NCBI RefSeq assembly: GCF_024721975.1
Contig: NZ_JANQBB010000001.1
Span: 1,291,422 to 1,355,421 of the forward strand
Source: Paenibacillus endoradicis
GTDB taxonomy: Bacteria > Bacillota > Bacilli > Paenibacillales > Paenibacillaceae
DNA length: 64,000 nt
Reading direction: 5' to 3'
Numbering within the stretch: position 1 is the stretch's first letter; every line of letters begins with the position of its first letter. This document shows, one piece after another, positions 42,642-51,966 of the stretch. Under the pieces are notes generated by a model. The model did no database searches, was not told the origin of the DNA, and was given only the letters and a program-made list of their open reading frames with translations. The translations under genes were made by a program, and so were the position numbers.

Positions 42642-42969
42642 GAAATCGAGTGAGGAGACTATCTAACTCCTTAATTCCTTCTTCGTCAACGCTATCATAT
42701 TCATCATCAGATAAGCCACCATCTAGCACAGTATTGAAGGCTTCGCGATACTTAGCTTCTGCTTCTGGGAAATCAAATTTATCATCACCAAACCAACCTT
42801 TTTCACGACCAATACAAAATTGAAAGTTATATTTCACACCATTCATGAGCTTACGTAGATCTCGAATGGTTTTGATGGTACCTATTTTGATATGTTTCTT
42901 AAGAGTTTCAGATAATCTGATCTCTGTACCCAAATTTAAAGTTTGATCTAAGTTATCTTTTTTATCCAC
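42637..42969 (-). CDS. tail assembly chaperone (G part)
   Basis: 110 residues, GTG start behind GGAGGAATGACTT. Motifs IRDLRKLMNGVKYNFQFCIG and an acidic C-terminus are unremarkable, but its place between the tail tube and the tape measure is that of the G-type chaperone. The last codons CGA TTT CTA TGA overlap the T frame. Slipping of Phe-tRNA from TTT to TTC at 42642-42645 would join the two. Confidence 0.75.
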   Translation of the reverse strand: MDKKDNLDQTLNLGTEIRLSETLKKHIKIGTIKTIRDLRKLMNGVKYNFQFCIGREKGWFGDDKFDFPEAEAKYREAFNTVLDGGLSDDEYDSVDEEGIKELDSLLTRFL

Positions 42970-43029
42970 AAGTCATTCCTCCTAATTATAAAAAGAACAG
43001 CCCCTCAATATGAAATAAGGGACCGCAAA

Positions 43030-43821
43030 TTATGATACATATGCAAATACGATTTCCGCTGCAATGCCATCTGGATTATCAGGTGATACATATCCTTCAA
43101 GTACTTCTAGTTGTAACTGGTTAACTGAAGGTGTTTTACGTTGAGCGCCGATATTAGTAGTACCGCCACCAATTGCATTGTAAATGGTAAGTTGACATTG
43201 AACGGTTTGACGAGTTTTATCATCAAGTAATTCAAAACGATGCACAAATTTAAATGGCTTAGGTTTACGTAAACCGTCAAATGCAGTAGCTTCTGAACTC
43301 TCAGCTGACCATTTGTACGTTACCAAGATAACCTTGTCTTTGTTCTCATCTGCCGATTTAATTAGACCTGTTGATGTGATCGTATATTGCTCAACAGTAG
43401 GCGTTGCAGCTACACGCTCCAACTTTTTAAGATTTCCGTTAGCATCCTTTACATTAACTTCATCACTTTCAGCGACGATTCCTGTAATGTTGTATTTTTC
43501 TAACCCTTTGATCTGATAACCATCATTTGAAAGGATACCTTCTTCCATCTCATCCATCTTCTTAGGTCCTACTTTTGTTTTTGAACCTTGTGTGATCTCG
43601 GCAAGAGCTGGAGAGTAACGAGGTACTTCGATTGTAACAATATCTTGAAGATCTTGTGCAGTCAAATGGAATGGATATCCTGATTGACCGCCAAACACTT
43701 TTGTCCACTGGAATTGAGGAGCAAAGATAACGCTATTGATCTTCTCATCCACATATTTCAAATTCCCTTCTTCATCGCGAAACCAAATCGTACCTACACC
43801 ATCCATAACAATTGGATTCAT
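43030..43821 (-). CDS. major tail (tube) protein
   Basis: 263 residues, beta-rich, with VIFAPQFQWTKVFGGQSGYP and an inner region containing a small inserted domain. Position between tail terminator and chaperone gives the assignment. GTAGGAAATTAAT precedes the ATG. Composition is acidic with few cysteines, as expected for tube subunits. Confidence 0.75.
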   Translation of the reverse strand: MNPIVMDGVGTIWFRDEEGNLKYVDEKINSVIFAPQFQWTKVFGGQSGYPFHLTAQDLQDIVTIEVPRYSPALAEITQGSKTKVGPKKMDEMEEGILSNDGYQIKGLEKYNITGIVAESDEVNVKDANGNLKKLERVAATPTVEQYTITSTGLIKSADENKDKVILVTYKWSAESSEATAFDGLRKPKPFKFVHRFELLDDKTRQTVQCQLTIYNAIGGGTTNIGAQRKTPSVNQLQLEVLEGYVSPDNPDGIAAEIVFAYVS

Positions 43822-43847
43822 ATTAATTTCCTACCCCTCAAATTAAT

Positions 43848-44054
43848 TTATATAAGTTCCCATAGGAGCTTATCTATTTCTTGGATGCGTCTATACTCAT
43901 TCGTTTGTTTGTAACTGTCACCTTTCGGTAGTACAGCACCTAAAAGACCTAGCTTGGTAGCTAGTGATATCTTTTCTTGAGTAAGTTTCTCTAGCTCTGA
44001 TATCATTGCTGGTTTTTCATCTGCTTCATTAACATTATCCTTCTTACCACGCAT
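43848..44054 (-). CDS. small protein between tail genes
   Basis: About 68 residues, highly charged helix (EKPAMISELEKLTQEKISLA). The third in-frame start (ATG after GAGGTGATAGTT) is chosen. Function unknown, presumably structural or assembly. Confidence 0.6.
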   Translation of the reverse strand: MRGKKDNVNEADEKPAMISELEKLTQEKISLATKLGLLGAVLPKGDSYKQTNEYRRIQEIDKLLWELI

Positions 44055-44064
44055 AACTATCACC

Positions 44065-44499
44065 TCAATTCATTCTGATATAATCCACATCGTAAATTGC
44101 TTTATACGCCTTTACACCTGTTATACCAGTACCAAAGTCGGTGTCATAAGTTAAACTACATCGAAATGTATTTACAATCTCTGATCTAAGGTTTTTGTCA
44201 TGAAGGATCTTAAATACTCTACCTGCCATCTTACGAGCATCCACTGAACTCTTAGCGTAAAAGTCTAAACAAAATTTACCTTCGAAAACAAGTGGATTAC
44301 GACCAAATCGACCAGGCATCACATAAATCTGAACTTGAGGAATGTTTTCCCTAATGAATGTGGAATCAATCTCCAAACCCTTGACTATCCGATTCACAAC
44401 TTTCTCGGCTGGAGGTAATGGGGTTAGAGCAAAATAAGCCATAAATATCTCATCTAATATCAATTGGCTAAAAACAACTTCTATTAATTCTTGACTCAA
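44065..44499 (-). CDS. tail terminator / neck protein
   Basis: 144 residues with YDVDYIRMN at the C-terminus and the compact alpha-beta look of tail terminators (LTYDTDFGTGITGVKAYKAI). It lies between the head-tail joining proteins and the tail tube. TTG start with GAGGTGAGG. Confidence 0.6.
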   Translation of the reverse strand: MSQELIEVVFSQLILDEIFMAYFALTPLPPAEKVVNRIVKGLEIDSTFIRENIPQVQIYVMPGRFGRNPLVFEGKFCLDFYAKSSVDARKMAGRVFKILHDKNLRSEIVNTFRCSLTYDTDFGTGITGVKAYKAIYDVDYIRMN

Positions 44500-44503
44500 A
44501 TCC

Positions 44504-45085
44504 TCACCTCATTTTGAAATAATTGTGATACGGAAAAGTAAGAATGACATTCTGTAAACCTTGTAAGATTCGATCTCTGTTAGATTGTAAAGCTTGTCTC
44601 AAAAAGAAAGTGGGTGGTGTAGGACCAAAACTTCTATCAATCTCCCCTCTTCCTGCTAACTCCTCAAGATCGACCCCAGCCATACGACCACCAGAAGATT
44701 TTATCGTCCCATCAATAGATTTATACTTTCCCGTTCCACGACCAGCAACGACCCTAGAAGAGCGAGAGCGATATCTATTCCAAAGCTCTGAATTCATATA
44801 ATTCACGAGACCAGGATTATCTTGTATTCCGGCCATTAATGAACCTTTACCAAATTGCTCAAGCCACGCTTGCCAATAATCTGCAGTAATTTCCATAGAA
44901 AATACATCCGAAGCTAATACTTCTAGATTTCTTCTTAAATGATTACGAATCTCTGGGTAATACCTGATGTTCGCTTTGGCTGATTCTTCAACTAGTTCTG
45001 ATAAAGAGATAACCTCTTTAATTAGTTCATTTCTTAGATCGCGCTCTGCCAATTGATAGTTATATCCTGTATAGCCATCACTCAT
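44504..45085 (-). CDS. head-tail joining protein (gp10-like)
   Basis: 193 residues, basic. Residues 1-60 are helical (ELIKEVISLSELVEESAKAN), the end VILTFPYHNYFKMR is beta. It resembles HK97 gp10-type tail-completion proteins by size and order. Overlaps the next gene start by four bases. Confidence 0.55.
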   Translation of the reverse strand: MSDGYTGYNYQLAERDLRNELIKEVISLSELVEESAKANIRYYPEIRNHLRRNLEVLASDVFSMEITADYWQAWLEQFGKGSLMAGIQDNPGLVNYMNSELWNRYRSRSSRVVAGRGTGKYKSIDGTIKSSGGRMAGVDLEELAGRGEIDRSFGPTPPTFFLRQALQSNRDRILQGLQNVILTFPYHNYFKMR

Positions 45086-45657
45086 CGCAATTCCTCTGAT
45101 AACTGAACGTGAAGCAAGTTCGGATATTTAAGACCATCAACCACATCAACTTGATAAGGTCGTCCATCTAACATAATGCGATCTGGTGATAGCAATAATT
45201 CATCTTGTGGCTTTCTTACATCAACAGTTGTTTGTAGAACAAGAACATAGCTTGTAGTTGCTAATAGACCTGGCTCATCCATTCGAAGTTGAGCACTAAC
45301 ATATTGAACAAAGCACTTCACACCCACCTCAATTGATTTAAAAGATGGTCCGCCCACTGGATTGTATAACGCATCATAGGTTTGACTGTATCTTTGAACC
45401 TCAACCAAAGCGTTCGTTTTCAGTAAAGAGCAATACTTATCTCGTTCAACAGTAGTACGCATGGTTAAAACAAGAAAAGAAACATCCGTCTCAATGATCA
45501 TTCCTAATTCAATTGCTGATTTAGGTGATAATAGACCGTTATAGACGTATTCTTTGCCCATTACAGTCGTTGCTTTGGTTTCCCTAGATAAAACTACATT
45601 CTCCGCATTACCATCAACTAGGCAAGGAGTAAACCGATGCGAGAACTCATAAAACAT
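45082..45657 (-). CDS. head closure / completion protein
   Basis: About 191 residues, beta-rich, with GRPYQVDVVDGLKYPNLLHV near the end, the kind of barrel found in head-closure proteins. Start taken at the ATG behind GATGAGGTGAATCAT. Function from gene order. Confidence 0.55.
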   Translation of the reverse strand: MFYEFSHRFTPCLVDGNAENVVLSRETKATTVMGKEYVYNGLLSPKSAIELGMIIETDVSFLVLTMRTTVERDKYCSLLKTNALVEVQRYSQTYDALYNPVGGPSFKSIEVGVKCFVQYVSAQLRMDEPGLLATTSYVLVLQTTVDVRKPQDELLLSPDRIMLDGRPYQVDVVDGLKYPNLLHVQLSEELR

Positions 45658-45667
45658 ATGATTCACC

Positions 45668-46096
45668 TCATCCGTTTGATTCTTTGAATCTCGTTGGACC
45701 TGCTAGACCAAATACCGGTATAACAGGACTATTCCCATCAACGATAAGTGAAATCAATTCATTTACTTCTTCCATTAACTGATCTTTTAAGTTACTCCAA
45801 TTCACTTCTCGGTTTTCAATAGTGAAGTCAAAATCCTTCTTGGCTTTTTTAATACGAGCACTCATTGAAGGAGCAAGAATAGCCGCTACCATACATACAA
45901 CAGCGGCATACAGATAATCAACTTCATTTTCTTCGAGAACATCGTAATTAGGAACGCTCGAAATAACTTTTGCTTCTGCAATTTTAATAACTGAAGGCGC
46001 ATCAATTTCAGTGTTAGACACAACATCCTCACCAACACCTAAACGACTTCTGACTTCATCGTGATAAGTGTCGGTGTTGAGAATTCTATTCGTCAT
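45668..46096 (-). CDS. head-tail connector (gp6-like)
   Basis: About 142 residues, helical (VDYLYAAVVCMVAAILAPSM, LKDQLMEEVNELISLIV). It resembles the Phage_connect_1/gp6-type adaptors that sit under the portal. ATG behind GGTGGTGGGA, inside the end of the preceding gene. Confidence 0.65.
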   Translation of the reverse strand: MTNRILNTDTYHDEVRSRLGVGEDVVSNTEIDAPSVIKIAEAKVISSVPNYDVLEENEVDYLYAAVVCMVAAILAPSMSARIKKAKKDFDFTIENREVNWSNLKDQLMEEVNELISLIVDGNSPVIPVFGLAGPTRFKESNG

Positions 46097-46472
46097 TCCC
46101 ACCACCGCCTACGGCGATTGCTTCTTTCAATTCTTCAGCGTTCATTTTCGTATATCCAGCAATTTTCATTTCCTTTGCTGTCGCCTTTAGCTCCTTTAGG
46201 TCGTTATCCAACAATAAGTTGTCCAATTTTTCTTGGAGCTCTGCTTCTCGTGCTATCGATTGTTCTAATTCAACTTGAAGCTCAAGTTCGCGCTCAGAAG
46301 GTTCGTTATTTAAGATTTCATTACTTTCAACGATAACAGCTAATAACTCTCCTGTTGCTGCATTTCGTGTCTGTTTTTTAGCGATTTCAATAAGACCTGC
46401 GGGGGCATCGGTTACGATGTCCCCTGCATTGTATTCTCCAACAGCATCAACGAGTACTTTAACAATAACCAT
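46086..46472 (-). CDS. protein with C-terminal Rho-N/HeH-like motif
   Basis: About 128 residues. The N-terminal part is beta (VIVKVLVDAVGEYNAGDIVT), the middle is coiled coil, and the end (LKATAKEMKIAGYTKMNAEE) is the small helix-extended-loop-helix motif common in phage head genes. Start chosen at ATG after AGGAGGATACATTCT; the longer frame overlaps the capsid gene. Confidence 0.6.
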   Translation of the reverse strand: MVIVKVLVDAVGEYNAGDIVTDAPAGLIEIAKKQTRNAATGELLAVIVESNEILNNEPSERELELQVELEQSIAREAELQEKLDNLLLDNDLKELKATAKEMKIAGYTKMNAEELKEAIAVGGGGNDE

Positions 46473-46485
46473 AGAATGTATCCTC

Positions 46486-47502
46486 CTAAGCCACTGTACC
46501 GAAGATATGCCAGTTGACATATTTTAACTTCGGTAGCACTGTAGCACCATTGATAACTTGCCATTGATCAGGATCACCTTGAATTAATTTAGGAAGAGCG
46601 AACTTACCAGTGTGGCCAGTGAAAATGTCTTCATAGTTGTTCGGACTTGTTACAAGATCCATAATTGATCCTGTCATGCCTTGTCCAACAATAATTACAG
46701 CATTATCAGGAATAAACGGCAAGAAATTACCTGAATCATCGATGTATCCACCGTCATACACTTCGTATTGAAGACCATTTAAGTTCTGATCGATGATTGT
46801 TGCTAGCGTGTCAGCTGTAACAATATTTTTACCATGTGTATGTTTCAACAATTCCCGAATCTTTGTATTTTGCTTAAGAAGCGTATCGACCTTTTTGTTA
46901 GCAATGATTTTCACTGCTCTTGCACCACTACCACGGAATCGAAGAATCCAATCGTCCAAATCCTTAAGAGGATCTGCATTTACAGTATCACTCCAGAGGA
47001 CAGTAGCTGTTGGCTTGTTGCTAGCAGGAACTCCATAATTAATAGTGACAGCTGGTTTATTTACCGTTGCAGGAATGATAAGATTTCCTGTTAAGGACTG
47101 CCAACGCATCCACTCAAAGCGAGTTTCAAGACGAGCATTCAGCCCAACCATACGTTCAATCATGTATTCTTCAGCCCAAAGTTGATCTAACTTGTTACCT
47201 GGTTGACGTAGTACAGCCATCTTTTCACGATCAATAATGACTTTTTCTCTCCACTCTTGGTTAGTAAAACTCATATGTTTTACTACAGGCGGTGTATGAA
47301 TTGGAGATGGATCATTCAATCCTGTTGGTGGTGTCATACCTGTATCATCATAGGTAATATCATATTCGATAGTTAGACCACGCTCTGTTTTTAAGTCAAC
47401 ACCACCTGTTAACAACTGAGCACCACGGAAAGAATTAATATCAGTACGAATGTTTTGAACCACTTCCGTAAGAAATAACGGATCAAGTACGTTAATAGCC
47501 AT
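46486..47502 (-). CDS. major capsid protein (E family)
   Basis: 338 residues of the phage capsid E (lambda gpE-like) family: VEQ-type N-terminus (FLTEVVQNIRTDINSFRGAQ), NQEWREKVIIDREKMAVLRQ, and FEWMRWQSLTGNLIIP. Forms the icosahedral shell with the decoration protein encoded just upstream. GGGGGC ribosome site. Confidence 0.88.
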   Translation of the reverse strand: MAINVLDPLFLTEVVQNIRTDINSFRGAQLLTGGVDLKTERGLTIEYDITYDDTGMTPPTGLNDPSPIHTPPVVKHMSFTNQEWREKVIIDREKMAVLRQPGNKLDQLWAEEYMIERMVGLNARLETRFEWMRWQSLTGNLIIPATVNKPAVTINYGVPASNKPTATVLWSDTVNADPLKDLDDWILRFRGSGARAVKIIANKKVDTLLKQNTKIRELLKHTHGKNIVTADTLATIIDQNLNGLQYEVYDGGYIDDSGNFLPFIPDNAVIIVGQGMTGSIMDLVTSPNNYEDIFTGHTGKFALPKLIQGDPDQWQVINGATVLPKLKYVNWHIFGTVA

Positions 47503-47517
47503 AAGTAGTTAGCCCCC

Positions 47518-47886
47518 TTATACAAAGTAGCATAGACGCAACGCTGTCTTAGCCGCTTCGTTAATGCCTGTCAGTTTAGATTCATGAAAAATCCCAGAAA
47601 TCCACGCAGATGCACCGATGTCTGTTTCAGATGTGTCATGTGAGTTGTCAAGGATGCAAACCGCTTTCTGTGAACCATCTGTTGCATCGGATTTATAAGG
47701 AACAAACTTAGCAGTTGCGGTAACTTTCCCAAGAACTGTTCCTTTTTTTATAACACCATTCCCTTTTGCCAAAAGAACACCACCTGGCAACCGAGCTTGA
47801 AGATCTGTTGAAGCAAGAACTTCAATAAATTCTTGCGTATGAATCGCCCCCGGACCAGGAGCACCATTATATTGAGCATAATTCAT
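47518..47886 (-). CDS. head decoration protein (gpD-like)
   Basis: 122 residues with GGVLLAKGNGVIKKGTVLGK and an outer beta domain, like the HDPD family that stabilises capsids. It lies between protease/scaffold and capsid genes, the lambda order. AGGAGG upstream. Confidence 0.75.
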   Translation of the reverse strand: MNYAQYNGAPGPGAIHTQEFIEVLASTDLQARLPGGVLLAKGNGVIKKGTVLGKVTATAKFVPYKSDATDGSQKAVCILDNSHDTSETDIGASAWISGIFHESKLTGINEAAKTALRLCYFV

Positions 47887-47888
47887 AA

Positions 47889-48413
47889 TTATTTGTCCTC
47901 CTTCATCAGATTTCCATGACCAGTGTTCTTAAGAGCTGTCCTTGCTTCTTCCCTTGCAGCAGCACGCAATTGTTCTGGTGTTTGGTTGTCTCCATTGTCC
48001 TGCGGATTACCTGGCGCATTTCCACTTAGCGCACCGGATGGAAGTTCAACTTTTGAGCCTTGAGTATGTTGACCGCCACCACCTAAAATGACTTGTGCTT
48101 GTGCGTTATAAGAATCACGAATTTTCTCTACTTCTCCTGCAGATAGACCATTAAGAGACAATTTCATTACTTCCACATTAAAAGCTTCTCCAAGCGCACG
48201 TACACCAGCACCGCATGCTTCATCAACGATTTTCAGTTTAAACGTTCTTCCATCTTCTGCTTGATCGTTAATTACTGAAAGTTTAGCAAGTATATCCGCA
48301 TCAGATTCTACACTTAATGCCGTTCGAATTTGACCTAGTAATCCAGTAGCTGTCGTTAGCGCTATTTGACTTTGTTGCGCTGCAAGTGCAGCTGCTTTTT
48401 GTTCTTCTGTCAC
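47889..48413 (-). CDS. nested scaffold protein, in-frame internal start
   Basis: Inside the preceding gene, GTG 48413 follows AAAGGAGATGGAAAT and starts VTEEQKAAALAAQQSQ. Its frame is identical. A separate product of 174 residues would provide the free scaffold, as Nu3 does in lambda. Inferred from the ribosome site. Confidence 0.55.
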   Translation of the reverse strand: MTEEQKAAALAAQQSQIALTTATGLLGQIRTALSVESDADILAKLSVINDQAEDGRTFKLKIVDEACGAGVRALGEAFNVEVMKLSLNGLSAGEVEKIRDSYNAQAQVILGGGGQHTQGSKVELPSGALSGNAPGNPQDNGDNQTPEQLRAAAREEARTALKNTGHGNLMKEDK

Positions 48414-49169
48414 ATTTCCATCTCCTTTGGATAATTTCTTATCCTCAATATTATTTTGTTGTCTTGGCACGTAACCAACCAGTCCAGATTTATTGCTGAA
48501 CGAATAAAAGACACGTTCATCACCATTCAGTGATTTTGTGTCTTCGGATAACTGTTCCCATTCTGTTGTTAATTCAACGTTATCAATATTGCTTAAACCA
48601 ACAACCCCAGCACCTGGATATGCACCATCAAACACCAAGGAGTTCTCCATCAGTCCCCCGTCATCCATTTCTACAATGCAGGTAACTCCTTCATATACCA
48701 TCCCTCGGAAGTGTTCGCATTTACCACTAAAGTAACCTTCGTTACAGATGGAACAGTTATGCTTTGTTGTATAGAACCCGATGGAGGTATCAAAAATAGT
48801 TCCTGCATCAATTCCATCCGCAAGTTGATCAACCTTAATCCCATTGAGTTCTTGCCCAAGCTTCATGTAATGATCAGCATAAAGGGCATACTCATCACCC
48901 TCTTGTTGCAATCTGCTATCATATGTCCGACCTAGAGGGATGGTCATGATGCCCAAATTTGCCCATGAGTGATCTAATAGTAATGAAACACCCTGTTTTG
49001 CTTGATCTGCCATCTTGCGCAAAAAATTAGGTGTTATTCGAGAAAAACGCCTTGGAATAACTTTGTCACCTACTAATTTCGCTTGAAACGTATACGCTTC
49101 TTCCTCTGTTAGCGGAACTCTTGCCAGTTGGTTGATTTTGGCTAATTGTTCACTTGTTGGTTTCCCCAT
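47889..49169 (-). CDS. capsid maturation protease-scaffold fusion
   Basis: 426 residues. The N-terminal 200 look like a prohead protease: LLLDHSW carries His67 and FDTSIGF carries Ser129, with an unusual insert of four cysteines and a histidine (CSICNEGYFSGKCEH). The C-terminal 170 are an Ala/Gln-rich scaffold ending in a Gly/Pro-rich tail. The arrangement mirrors lambda C/Nu3. Protease family proven only by motifs. Confidence 0.7.
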   Translation of the reverse strand: MGKPTSEQLAKINQLARVPLTEEEAYTFQAKLVGDKVIPRRFSRITPNFLRKMADQAKQGVSLLLDHSWANLGIMTIPLGRTYDSRLQQEGDEYALYADHYMKLGQELNGIKVDQLADGIDAGTIFDTSIGFYTTKHNCSICNEGYFSGKCEHFRGMVYEGVTCIVEMDDGGLMENSLVFDGAYPGAGVVGLSNIDNVELTTEWEQLSEDTKSLNGDERVFYSFSNKSGLVGYVPRQQNNIEDKKLSKGDGNVTEEQKAAALAAQQSQIALTTATGLLGQIRTALSVESDADILAKLSVINDQAEDGRTFKLKIVDEACGAGVRALGEAFNVEVMKLSLNGLSAGEVEKIRDSYNAQAQVILGGGGQHTQGSKVELPSGALSGNAPGNPQDNGDNQTPEQLRAAAREEARTALKNTGHGNLMKEDK

Positions 49170-49174
49170 TTTGT

Positions 49175-50626
49175 TTATTCACCTCCTTCTGATGGAATAA
49201 ATTCTTTCTCTTCATGTTTCTTTTCTAACTTCACTATCAATTCTTCAGGGATATTAGGATTAAGCCCCAATGTCCAACGAATTTCTTCTGCAGCTTCACT
49301 TGGTGTGATGTAAAAATTCTTTTCTGCCGAAATATAGTTATTGATTTTTGAACGCCTATCTCTCTCAACTTCATTCTCTGATCGTAGGTCGATAGGTAAA
49401 TAATCTACTTCAACCTGAGTTTGTGTCCCTCGAATTCTTGCAGACAAAGAAAAAGCCCGTAACCAGAAACGTTTGGTAACGCTCCGTGCGGACTCTACAT
49501 TCTTAATATATATTTGTGTATCGATTGAGCTGTATGTCTCAGTCGAACCTTGATGCCTAGAAAGAATAGTTAGTAATGTCTTTAATGATGTTGCCATTTG
49601 TGTATCAATGATATCGATCAATTTCTTAATATCGATCATTGGTCCCGCGTTTCCACCTTTGAGATATTCAACTTTTACATTATCCCAATGGAATAGTGAA
49701 TCATCCGGATTAAGAGACTCGAAATGTTTTTGAATCTCTTCCATACGTTCTTTTAAATAGGCAGATTGCTTTGTTGGATCATTAGCTATACTTTTAGGCA
49801 TGTTCTTAATCATAATCTCTTCCATTATCGAAATATCTAATCGAGGATAGCCTTGATTATGAACGACAGCTTTCAAATCTTGCAAAACTTGAAGATGGAA
49901 GAATACAACTTGTAGCACCGGTAACATAGGTGATCGTCCATATGGATCGTCAACCATTGGATCAAACTCTTCATAAATGAATGTTGGCGTGTCGATTTTC
50001 TTATATAATCCGAACCATTCCTCACCCTGTCGCCTTTTCGGATGTTTCACATACTGCCACGGTACTAAACGATCAGTATCTGAATCTCTCCTAAACCATA
50101 TTAGTGACGGATCAACGGGTACGATATCAATGATATCATTGCAATGCTCATTAAGAATAACCTCACCAGCACAAGCTCCGCGAACCATTACCATCATTCG
50201 TTGAATGGTATCAACTTTATCTAACGAACGTCCATGTTGATAACCTGGTGACGATAATGGCGTATTGAGCATTGATTTGAGTTCATCTAATACCTTCTGT
50301 CCATTCTTATCATCTTTTCCATTAGCTTTCTTTGCAGTAAAAGTTATTGGTGTGTCACCCATTCTTAAATAAGTGTACAAGGCATACGATACATCTGGAT
50401 GAACGGAGATAAGAAGTTCCAGTAATTCTTCCGCTGTATAGCTTTGAAGTTTAGTAAGGTCGATATTATGCGCCTGTTGATACTTCTTGGGTAACCAATT
50501 AAATACTCCCCAAGGATTAGCACTCTTTGGGGTAGTAGCTCTACCTATTCCCATCATCTGACGTTTTACAGACGTCGGTAATACATTCATTGCAAATGAA
50601 TAAATTACTTTATGATACCATTTCAA
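49175..50626 (-). CDS. phage portal protein
   Basis: 483 residues. Features include DPSLIWFRRDSDTDRLVPWQ, DDPYGRSPMLPVLQVVFFHL (portal core) and the long stem helices. It forms the dodecameric ring through which DNA enters. TTG start behind GGCGGTGA. It is followed directly by the protease, consistent with the head module. Confidence 0.85.
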   Translation of the reverse strand: MKWYHKVIYSFAMNVLPTSVKRQMMGIGRATTPKSANPWGVFNWLPKKYQQAHNIDLTKLQSYTAEELLELLISVHPDVSYALYTYLRMGDTPITFTAKKANGKDDKNGQKVLDELKSMLNTPLSSPGYQHGRSLDKVDTIQRMMVMVRGACAGEVILNEHCNDIIDIVPVDPSLIWFRRDSDTDRLVPWQYVKHPKRRQGEEWFGLYKKIDTPTFIYEEFDPMVDDPYGRSPMLPVLQVVFFHLQVLQDLKAVVHNQGYPRLDISIMEEIMIKNMPKSIANDPTKQSAYLKERMEEIQKHFESLNPDDSLFHWDNVKVEYLKGGNAGPMIDIKKLIDIIDTQMATSLKTLLTILSRHQGSTETYSSIDTQIYIKNVESARSVTKRFWLRAFSLSARIRGTQTQVEVDYLPIDLRSENEVERDRRSKINNYISAEKNFYITPSEAAEEIRWTLGLNPNIPEELIVKLEKKHEEKEFIPSEGGE

Positions 50627-50823
50627 GTGTTCACCGCCTCTCTTTGCGGATTTCTATAAATATAGAATATCATGGTAACTCTACGACATTACTACGAATA
50701 TTCCTTTAAAAATCCCATCATCTAGATTATTTTATTTTGTTTATTGTCGTTTAAACTCGGTTTATATTCCTTGCTGTTGGAAACTATCACCTAGTACAAT
50801 ATTACTAAGAGGAGGTGATATAC

Positions 50824-51003
50824 ATGGCAGATAAATTAAAGCCCGGAACACCCACACCTACTTCCGGTCAGTATGGCGTTGTTGGACCTAGGGGTGGAGA
50901 TAAAGGTAGAGAAGTTACATCAGTTCAAGGAAAACCGTTGCCACCAACACAAAATCCTGGAGAAGGTTATAAGTTGGTTGATCCCACAAAGCACAAAAAA
51001 TGA
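50824..51003 (+). CDS. YjzC-like protein
   Basis: 59 residues: KLKPGTPTPTSGQYGVVGPR then VTSVQGKPLPPTQNPGEGYK. This matches the pattern of the small YjzC family (glycine/proline-rich, unknown function). AGGAGGTGATATAC precedes ATG. It is on the opposite strand from the head operon and has its own terminator, so it is probably expressed independently. Confidence 0.65.
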   Translation: MADKLKPGTPTPTSGQYGVVGPRGGDKGREVTSVQGKPLPPTQNPGEGYKLVDPTKHKK

Positions 51004-51033
51004 CCTTTGAGATCATCAACTTACTGACAGTTC

Positions 51034-51075
51034 CAACAAAAGTCGTAGGAACATTTCTCCGTACGACTTTTGTTG
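51034..51075 (+). terminator. terminator of the YjzC-like gene
   Basis: Perfect 14-bp stem CAACAAAAGTCGTA / TACGACTTTTGTTG with a 14-base loop. Confidence 0.75.
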
Positions 51076-51235
51076 TGTACTCATCATTTCATTCATTTTC
51101 AAAGTTAAATGACAAGATGTGCAGATATGACCTTTCCCAAAACATGAATAACAGATATCGCGATAGAAGCCACTTCAAGCCTAATCAGGTATTCTTTATG
51201 TAGGACATATACTTATTGAGATATCACCGCAACAC

Positions 51236-51270
51236 AAAAAAGAAGGCTAGGAATTTTTCCTGACCTTCTG
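51236..51270 (-). terminator. terminator after the 139-residue gene
   Basis: GAAGGTCAGGAAAAATTCCT then AGCCTTC and six T on the minus strand. Confidence 0.75.
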
Positions 51271-51338
51271 TAAACTTGCTATACTTCTATGAATTAATAA
51301 TATCATCGGATTTGTTCGGAGTTACTACAGATATTACA

Positions 51339-51758
51339 TTAATCTCCTTTAGCAGCTTGATACAAGGTGCCATGGAACTGTATTTCATCTTTTGTATTAC
51401 TTGGTAAGTAAAGATGTACGCCTCCATATTCATTCATTAATGCATTTATATCACCAACTTTAAGAAGCTCTTTTGTAGGTGCATCAGCATAAAATAAAAC
51501 CAACGGTTTACCATTAATTAAGGATTCTAATGCTCTTGTATTATTTTCAAAACTAAAAACTATATTGAAGTTTCTAGTTTCGATATTTTCGGATGATAAT
51601 TGAAAGGTCATTTCTGTAGCTTTAAATTCACTATAATATGTGACAGACACATCAAAATCAAGTTCCTCTCTTGGTTCAATTCCTATTATTTCTTTGACTC
51701 CCCAAACTACTACTAATTCCTCTTCTCCAATCAAACTAACACTAATTATTCTTCCCAT
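51339..51758 (-). CDS. 139-residue hypothetical protein
   Basis: Soluble, acidic, beta-rich with LVVVWGVKEIIGIEPREELD and the end FHGTLYQAAKGD. AAAGGAG precedes ATG. Lies between terminase and portal with its own terminator, so likely a moron. Not recognised. Confidence 0.5.
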   Translation of the reverse strand: MGRIISVSLIGEEELVVVWGVKEIIGIEPREELDFDVSVTYYSEFKATEMTFQLSSENIETRNFNIVFSFENNTRALESLINGKPLVLFYADAPTKELLKVGDINALMNEYGGVHLYLPSNTKDEIQFHGTLYQAAKGD

Positions 51759-51966
51759 AATTACTTATTTCTCCTTTACACCCAATTTTTATTACACTTT
51801 ATTTTAACATACCTTTTGAAAGAATCTCGTAATTTTACGCAATTTTTTCCTTATTATTCAAATATACATAGATCATCAACATATGACTACCAACAATGTT
51901 GTCAATTGATGCTATTTTATGTCTTTAGTCAATCACTCAAATTCTTTTTATTGTTATACAATTTCG

